DNA of 64,000 nucleotides. Origin: Sphingosinicella ginsenosidimutans. GTDB taxonomy: Bacteria > Pseudomonadota > Alphaproteobacteria > Sphingomonadales > Sphingomonadaceae. Shown piece by piece: positions 59,174 through 64,000 of this stretch. The stretch is from the NCBI RefSeq assembly GCF_007995055.1, contig NZ_VOQQ01000001.1, positions 2,835,001 to 2,899,000 on the forward strand. Reading direction: 5' to 3'. Under the pieces are notes generated by a model. That model made no database searches, was not told where the DNA came from, and worked only from the letters and a program-made list of their open reading frames with translations. Position numbers and translations under genes: made by a program. Positions within the stretch are counted from its first letter, which is position 1. Each line of letters begins with the position of its first letter.

Positions 59174-60028
59174 TCATGCCGCTGTAAAATCGAGGCCGAT
59201 ATCGACGGCCGGCGCCGACTGGGTGATCCGACCGACCGAGACATAGGTGACGCCGGTCTCTGCGATGGCGCGGATCGTATCGAGATTGACGCCGCCGCTC
59301 GCTTCGGTCGGGGCGCGTCCGGCGACGATCCCGACCGCCTCGCGCAGCATCGGCGGCGCCATGTTGTCGAGCAGGATGTGGGTGGCGCCGGCCTGGAGCG
59401 CCGGCTCGATCTGGTCCAGCCGGTCGACCTCCACGATGATCCGGGCGATGCCGGCCGCGGCCGCCCGACGGGTCGCCTCCCCGACGCTTCCGGCGACGGC
59501 GACGTGATTGTCCTTGATCATCGCCGCGTCCCACAGGCCCATCCGGTGGTTCTGCGCGCCGCCCATGCGCGTCGCATATTTTTCAAGCAGGCGAAGGCCG
59601 GGGATCGTCTTGCGCGTGTCGAGCAGGATCGTCCCCGTGCCGGCGATCGCGTCGACATAGCGCCGCGTCAGCGTCGCGATGCCGGAGAGATGCTGGACCA
59701 CGTTGAGCGCCGATCGCTCGGCGGTCAGCAGCGCGCGGGCATCGCCGGAAAGCCGCATCAGGTCCGCGCCCGCGGGCGCCCGGCCGCCTTCGTCGATCAG
59801 GATCTCGATCCCGGCATCCGGGTCGAGCGCCCGGAAAATCGCCTCCGCGATCGGAAGCCCGGCGACGACGATCGCCTCGCGGCTATCCATCACCCCCACG
59901 AAACGCGCGTCGGCGGGGATGACGGCGGCGGAGCTGATATCGCCCCCCTCGCCCATATCCTCGGCAAGCGTCTCGGCGACGAAGCGGCCGAGATCGAAGC
60001 CCTCGAGCTGCCAGTGCTGCGCCGTCAT
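59174..60028 (-). CDS. nadC: Nicotinate-nucleotide pyrophosphorylase (carboxylating)
   Basis: 284 residues. GEGGDISSAAVIPADARF, TAERSALNVVQHLSGIAT, LDTRKTIPGLRLLEKYAT and GGAQNHRMGLWDAAMIKDNH are the quinolinate phosphoribosyltransferase motifs. It forms nicotinate mononucleotide in NAD biosynthesis. nadA lies 1.8 kb upstream on the same strand; nadB is not in the window. Confidence 0.96.
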   Translation of the reverse strand: MTAQHWQLEGFDLGRFVAETLAEDMGEGGDISSAAVIPADARFVGVMDSREAIVVAGLPIAEAIFRALDPDAGIEILIDEGGRAPAGADLMRLSGDARALLTAERSALNVVQHLSGIATLTRRYVDAIAGTGTILLDTRKTIPGLRLLEKYATRMGGAQNHRMGLWDAAMIKDNHVAVAGSVGEATRRAAAAGIARIIVEVDRLDQIEPALQAGATHILLDNMAPPMLREAVGIVAGRAPTEASGGVNLDTIRAIAETGVTYVSVGRITQSAPAVDIGLDFTAA

Positions 60029-60234
60029 AGTCTCTCCGTCCGTTGTCGGCGCCTTGGCACAAGTTCCGGGTCGGCGATAGCGGTCGATGCTCCGATCGGC
60101 CGCGCATGCGCCGCCGGCGACGGTTCGCGGTCACCAGGCCGCGGTCGAGCCGAGGCAAATGAGCGACAAGGACGTGGAACCCCGGCTGCCCACCGGCGGT
60201 TACCAGAGCGCCTCGGCAATCCAAAGGAGTGGGC

Positions 60235-60462
60235 ATGGACGCCGCTGACCGCAATTATTTCCTCGATCGGGTCGAAGAGGAGCTGACGCTCGCCAATCAG
60301 GCTACCCATTCGAACGTCGCGCGGGCGCATTATCATCTTGCCGCTTATTATCTGGACCGCGTCTATGGCGGACCGGCCAATGAAAACGATTGGCCGGAGC
60401 CGGCGATCGCTCAATCCGGGCCGAGCAGCCCCTTCAGCACATTGCCCTCGGTCGAAAGATAA
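60235..60462 (+). CDS. Small hypothetical protein overlapping the GH47 gene end
   Basis: 75 residues from ATG 60235 with AAAGGAG at good spacing. The sequence DAADRNYFLDRVEEELTLANQATHSNVARAHYHLAAYYLDRVYG is helical and matches a small conserved protein pattern in sphingomonads. The last third overlaps the convergent GH47 gene by about 50 bp. Function unknown. Confidence 0.65.
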   Translation: MDAADRNYFLDRVEEELTLANQATHSNVARAHYHLAAYYLDRVYGGPANENDWPEPAIAQSGPSSPFSTLPSVER

Positions 60463-61790
60463 TTGTCCCGGTAATCGAAGCGGGGACAGTCCGCGAACAT
60501 CAGATAATAATATTTCATCTGCTCCGACCACCAATAGCCGGGGCAGTGATCGGCCTGCCGCCTGGTCACGACATCGGCCATGTCGGTGTAGCCGAAGCGC
60601 GCCTTGTTCCACCGCTTCATCGCGAGATAGTGCGCCCGGCCGATGCGCCGCCATTCGTCCGACCGATCGAGCAGCCACAGGTTGAACGCGGCGTCGGCGA
60701 GTTCGGGGCGAAGCGAATTGGTGCGCGCCGTCGGCTGTCCGGTCGCATAATCATAGCCCTCGGGAAGAATGCCGAAGCGATCCTGAACCGCGGCCCAGGC
60801 GCGGGTATAAGCGGCGCCCTCAGCCGCCGCGCCGCCCTGGGCGAGGAGGCCGCCATAGAATGAGGCGAGCTCGTCCTGCTCGGTCGAAAGCCGCGCGCCC
60901 GTTTCGAAATCGACGTCCACGAACCAGAACGCACCTTTGTGCCGCACCGCCTGATGCGCCAGGATCGCCGCGGTCAGCGTGTCGTACATCGTCTTGCAGC
61001 CCGGATCGCCGAGCAGCTGCCAGCCATCCCAGCAATATTCGTAGAAGCTGTCGGACGGCGGCCCGATCGTCGCGCGGCGGCTGAGCCATTCCCCGGTGCG
61101 GGCGTCGATCTTGTCGGCGAGCAGCCCGATCCGCGACCGGCGATCGTACATCGCGCCGAGCGCATGATCGGCCGCCTCCCGATAGCGCGTGTCGCCGGTG
61201 AGGCGGCTCAGCGTGCCATATTCGGGGATATAGGTGCCGGTCTCGGCCGGGTTGGTCGCCGGGTCGCGCACCGCGCCCGTCTTCAGGTTCACATAGCGAT
61301 AGGGAATGCCGGTCGGCGTGTCGAAGGCCGGAAGCAGCCGATCGGCAAGATCGCGCGCCTTGGCGAGGAGCGCCGGATCGTTGCAGGCGAGGTGCGCCGA
61401 GAGCAGCCCGCCGACGAGCCGGATCGAGGTTTCGAAGACCGAAACCTCGCCGTCGACGTCGAAGTCGAGCGCGGCCTTCACCCAGCCGAGCGCGTCGGCG
61501 AACTCGGCATCGAGGCCCATCAGCCAGAGCGTGTCCATCGCCTCGATCAGGCTGAGGCCGAGATGATGATCGCGCAGTGGAAAGCTCCGCGATCCGCCGG
61601 AGACCGGCAGGAAATCGTCCTTGCCCCAGGCATGGTCGCGATAATTGGCCCAGGCCCAGCGCATCTCGGCCTTCACGTCCTCGCCGAGCGCGGTCCAATC
61701 GACCTCCGCCTCATCGACGCCGAGTGCCGGCGCGGCCGCCGCGAGGGCGGCGGACCCGATGAAGGCGCGGCGCGAAAGCCTCAGGTCCAT
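60411..61790 (-). CDS. Glycoside hydrolase family 47 (class I alpha-mannosidase-like) protein
   Basis: 459 residues from ATG 61790, overlapping the nadA stop by one base. N-terminal RLSRRAFIGSAALAAAAP is a Tat-type signal. The domain starts WAWANYRDHAWGKDDFLPVSG, followed by GLSLIEAMDTLWLMGLDAEF, VFETSIRLVGGLLSAHLA, GTYIPEYGTLSRLTGD, DSFYEYCWDGWQLLG and LSTEGNVLKGLLG, the (alpha/alpha)7 barrel order of GH47. GH47 enzymes are mainly eukaryotic N-glycan trimming mannosidases; bacterial members are few. Export suggests action on an external mannan or glycan. Confidence 0.85.
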   Translation of the reverse strand: MDLRLSRRAFIGSAALAAAAPALGVDEAEVDWTALGEDVKAEMRWAWANYRDHAWGKDDFLPVSGGSRSFPLRDHHLGLSLIEAMDTLWLMGLDAEFADALGWVKAALDFDVDGEVSVFETSIRLVGGLLSAHLACNDPALLAKARDLADRLLPAFDTPTGIPYRYVNLKTGAVRDPATNPAETGTYIPEYGTLSRLTGDTRYREAADHALGAMYDRRSRIGLLADKIDARTGEWLSRRATIGPPSDSFYEYCWDGWQLLGDPGCKTMYDTLTAAILAHQAVRHKGAFWFVDVDFETGARLSTEQDELASFYGGLLAQGGAAAEGAAYTRAWAAVQDRFGILPEGYDYATGQPTARTNSLRPELADAAFNLWLLDRSDEWRRIGRAHYLAMKRWNKARFGYTDMADVVTRRQADHCPGYWWSEQMKYYYLMFADCPRFDYRDNYLSTEGNVLKGLLGPD

Positions 61791-62791
61791 CAGTCGCCGC
61801 TGATCTGCGGCTTGCCGACGTCGCCCTTGCCGACCGTGTTGCCGGCCATCTCCAGCATCCGGTCGAGCGACCGCTTCGCCTTCAGGCGCAACTCCTCCTC
61901 GATCTCGATCCGCGGCTCGAGGTCGCGCAGCGCCACGTAGAGCTTCTCCAGCGTGTTGAGCGCCATATAGGGGCAGGCGTTGCAGTTGCAGTTGCCGTCC
62001 GCGCCTGGCGCGCCGATGAAGGTCTTGTGCGGCGCCGCCTTCTCCATCTGGTGGATGATGTGCGGCTCGGTCGCGACGATGAAGACGTCGCCCGGTGCCT
62101 CCAGCGCATATTTGAGGATGCCCGAGGTCGCGCCGACATAATCGGCATGGTCGAGGATATGGCCCGGACATTCCGGGTGGGCGAGCACCGGCGCGCCCGG
62201 ATATTGCGCCTTGAGCTTCAGCAATTCGGTCTCGCTGAAGGCTTCGTGGACGATGCAGGTGCCCGGCCACAGCAGCATCTCCCGGCCGAGGGTGCGCGAG
62301 AGATAGCCACCGAGATGCTTGTCGGGGCCGAAGATGATCTTCTGCTCCGGCGGGATCTGGCCCAGGATCGTCTCGGCGGACGAGGAGGTAACGATGATAT
62401 CGCTCAGCGCCTTCACCGCCGCCGAGCAGTTGATGTAGGTGAGCGCGATGTGATCCGGATGCTGCGCGCGGAACGCAGCGAACTGCTCGGGCGGGCAGCT
62501 GTCCTCCAGGCTGCATCCAGCGTTCATGTCGGGAAGGATGACGATCTTCTGCGGCGACAGGATCTTCGCCGTCTCAGCCATGAAGCGGACGCCGCAAAAG
62601 GCGATGACGTCGGCGTCGGTCGCCTGCGCCTTGCGTGACAGATCGAGGCTGTCGCCGACGAAATCGGCGAGGTCCTGGATTTCCGGCGCCTGGTAATAAT
62701 GGGCGAGGATCACGGCGTTGCGCTCGCGGCGGAGGCGATCGATCTCGGCGCGGACGTCGAGGCCCTGGAGAGTGGCGTTGGGGGCATTCAT
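61790..62791 (-). CDS. nadA: Quinolinate synthase
   Basis: 333 residues. [51 protein letters not shown] and [17 protein letters not shown] hold the three cysteines for the 4Fe-4S cluster and the substrate residues. It makes quinolinate for NAD synthesis. The DUF4230 gene upstream overlaps its start by 4 bp. Confidence 0.96.
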   Translation of the reverse strand: MNAPNATLQGLDVRAEIDRLRRERNAVILAHYYQAPEIQDLADFVGDSLDLSRKAQATDADVIAFCGVRFMAETAKILSPQKIVILPDMNAGCSLEDSCPPEQFAAFRAQHPDHIALTYINCSAAVKALSDIIVTSSSAETILGQIPPEQKIIFGPDKHLGGYLSRTLGREMLLWPGTCIVHEAFSETELLKLKAQYPGAPVLAHPECPGHILDHADYVGATSGILKYALEAPGDVFIVATEPHIIHQMEKAAPHKTFIGAPGADGNCNCNACPYMALNTLEKLYVALRDLEPRIEIEEELRLKAKRSLDRMLEMAGNTVGKGDVGKPQISGD

Positions 62792-63486
62792 GATGCGTTG
62801 TTCCTTACCGCGTCCTCGATGCGAACGGGGCGATCGAGGAAGCTTGCGTCCTCCCGCCCCGCCGGGTCCACGAACCGCACCGCGACGCTGGCGTCAATCC
62901 CCGCCGAACGCAACGGAAGCGCGAAAGCGCGTGCCACGATCCGCATCGCCGCGTCCTGGGCCAGGTGCGTCGCAGTCCCTGCCCGCGCCTGGCGCATCAG
63001 TTCATCCTGGGCGCTCCGGCGATTGGCCTGATCGAGCGTCCGTCCCGAATCGGTGAGGGCCAGGAGAAGGCCGCCGTCCGAATATTCCCGGACATCGCCG
63101 AAATCGATCTGCGGCCCGTCGATTTCAAGTGGCGGCAGCGTCACCGTCAGTGTCGAGGTGGGCGCGTCCCAGGCCAGGTTCTGGCGGCGAAGACGCGACA
63201 GATCGACCGAATAGCGGGCGGTGCCGGGCAGGATCAGCGTCTTTTCCGCGGTCATCCCGAGCCGGCTTTCGCGCGCGCTGACGATCGCAGCGAAGCGCGC
63301 GCTGTAGGTTACGATCCGGCCCTGCTCGCGAACCGAAATCAGGACCCGGTTCGCGATCGCGCGCGGATCGTGCTCGGGTGCCGGGCCGCGATCGGCCCGC
63401 AGGGCAAGGCCGATCAGCAGCCCCGCCACCAGGGCCGCCAGCGCCGCGACCCAAGGCGCCCAGCGCTTCAGGCGCGAAGCGTCCAT
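62788..63486 (-). CDS. DUF4230-domain membrane-anchored protein
   Basis: 232 residues from ATG 63486. One N-terminal helix ([18 protein letters not shown]), then the periplasmic DUF4230 pattern ([50 protein letters not shown]). Function unknown. It is overlapped at both ends by nadA and the metallo-hydrolase gene, so it belongs to one transcription unit. Confidence 0.85.
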   Translation of the reverse strand: MDASRLKRWAPWVAALAALVAGLLIGLALRADRGPAPEHDPRAIANRVLISVREQGRIVTYSARFAAIVSARESRLGMTAEKTLILPGTARYSVDLSRLRRQNLAWDAPTSTLTVTLPPLEIDGPQIDFGDVREYSDGGLLLALTDSGRTLDQANRRSAQDELMRQARAGTATHLAQDAAMRIVARAFALPLRSAGIDASVAVRFVDPAGREDASFLDRPVRIEDAVRNNAS

Positions 63487-64000
63487 TCCTCGCCCTCCCG
63501 GCCGATCAGCCCGCGCCGCTCGAGATCGATCAGATGGGCAAGCACCGAGCGCCCGGCCGCCGGATGCAGCCGCGGATCGACCGCGCGGTACATCGTCTCG
63601 ACCATCGCCGGGATGCGCCCGATCCCCTGTCCGAGCCGTTCGAGGATCTGCTTCTCGCGCATTCGCCGATGGGTGATCAGCGCGCGGACATGGGCGCGCG
63701 GCTTTTCGACCGCTGGGCCGTGCGCCGGGAAATAGAGGCGATCGTCGCGTGCCAGCAGCCTGTCGAGGCTCGCCATATAATCGGCCATGTCGCCGTCCGG
63801 CGGCGCGATCACCGTCGTCGACCATCCCATCACATGGTCGCCGGTGAAGAGGATGTCGCCGAACGCGAAGCACAGATGGTTGGACGTATGTCCCGGCGTC
63901 GCGACGGCGGCGAGCCTCCAGCCCTCGCCTTCGAGGGTGTCGCCATCCTTGAGCACCCGGTCCGGCGCATAATCGAAATCGAAGGCGGCGTCCGCGCGCG
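63468..64000 (-). CDS. MBL-fold metallo-hydrolase, C-terminal part (5' end outside window)
   Basis: The frame is open to the window end. TPGHTSNHLCFAFGDILFTGDHVMGW (third His and bridging Asp) and YFPAHGP (last His) are metallo-beta-lactamase-fold motifs; a winged-helix-like C-terminal domain (MREKQILERLGQGIGRIPAMVETMY) follows as in LACTB2-type proteins. The HxHxDH motif lies outside the window. It overlaps the DUF4230 gene start by 19 bp. Confidence 0.88.
   Translation of the reverse strand, partial: RADAAFDFDYAPDRVLKDGDTLEGEGWRLAAVATPGHTSNHLCFAFGDILFTGDHVMGWSTTVIAPPDGDMADYMASLDRLLARDDRLYFPAHGPAVEKPRAHVRALITHRRMREKQILERLGQGIGRIPAMVETMYRAVDPRLHPAAGRSVLAHLIDLERRGLIGREGEEWTLRA

Noticed and set aside
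1..64000. CRISPR arrays, IS transposases, rRNA genes, prophage structural genes
   Set aside because: None found on reading; the only repeats of note are the 25-bp cassette repeats, the 535-bp duplicated head and adhesin-internal repeats.

Overview
The window looks like a chromosome segment of a high-GC alphaproteobacterium of the order Sphingomonadales. The basis is the gene content and order of the right half (rpmH-rnpA-yidD-yidC-engB; FYDLN-type protein-aroA-cmk ... rpsA-ihfB; nadA ... nadC; ahpC/oxyR), the GTG starts and ATGA/GTGA overlaps, and the TorF-like and trimeric-autotransporter surface proteins. The genus was not determined.

Positions 1 to about 27,484 are accessory DNA. It ends abruptly inside comM (yifB): the minus-strand comM reading frame is normal up to the conserved AAMNPC motif and then runs into an unrelated double helix-turn-helix gene. 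The other half of comM is not in the window, so this is read as the right part of a genomic island inserted in comM. At its left, the 3' end of a large serine recombinase gene is followed by two tandem cassettes bounded by three copies of a 25-bp direct repeat (532-556, 3117-3141, 6221-6245). The repeat is itself coding: all three copies are read in the same phase as AARKPIRD. Each cassette has a zinc-ribbon/HTH gene (near-duplicates) tail-to-tail with a different defence-type ATPase: an OLD-like AAA/DUF4435 protein, and an AAA_13 protein with a zinc-hook-like CxxC.

Further right in the island are: a four-gene operon (glycosyltransferase-like, alpha/beta hydrolase, hexapeptide transferase, membrane protein of unknown family); two VirD4/HerA-like ATPases without any conjugation partner; a minus-strand export operon (HlyD, Fic-domain protein, C39 peptidase-ABC transporter, a double-glycine-leader protein, a ClpP-like lipoprotein, a membrane zinc-ribbon protein); a minus-strand set of five small exported proteins including an Ivy-type lysozyme inhibitor and an SH3-like protein, divergent from an XRE regulator; and a four-gene operon led by a membrane-anchored thermonuclease-like protein.

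Positions 27,485 to 64,000 are mostly ordinary chromosome: ribosome, RNase P and membrane insertion genes; adenine deaminase; peroxide defence (ahpC, ahpD, oxyR); pgsA; an LplT-like transporter; adhesin and porin-like proteins; GH43 plus esterase under a LacI-type operator; two tRNA genes (Ala-GGC, Leu-TAA); aroA-cmk-rpsA-ihfB, with three unrelated genes between cmk and rpsA; and an NAD-biosynthesis stretch (nadA, nadC) in which a GH47-type mannosidase gene overlaps nadA.
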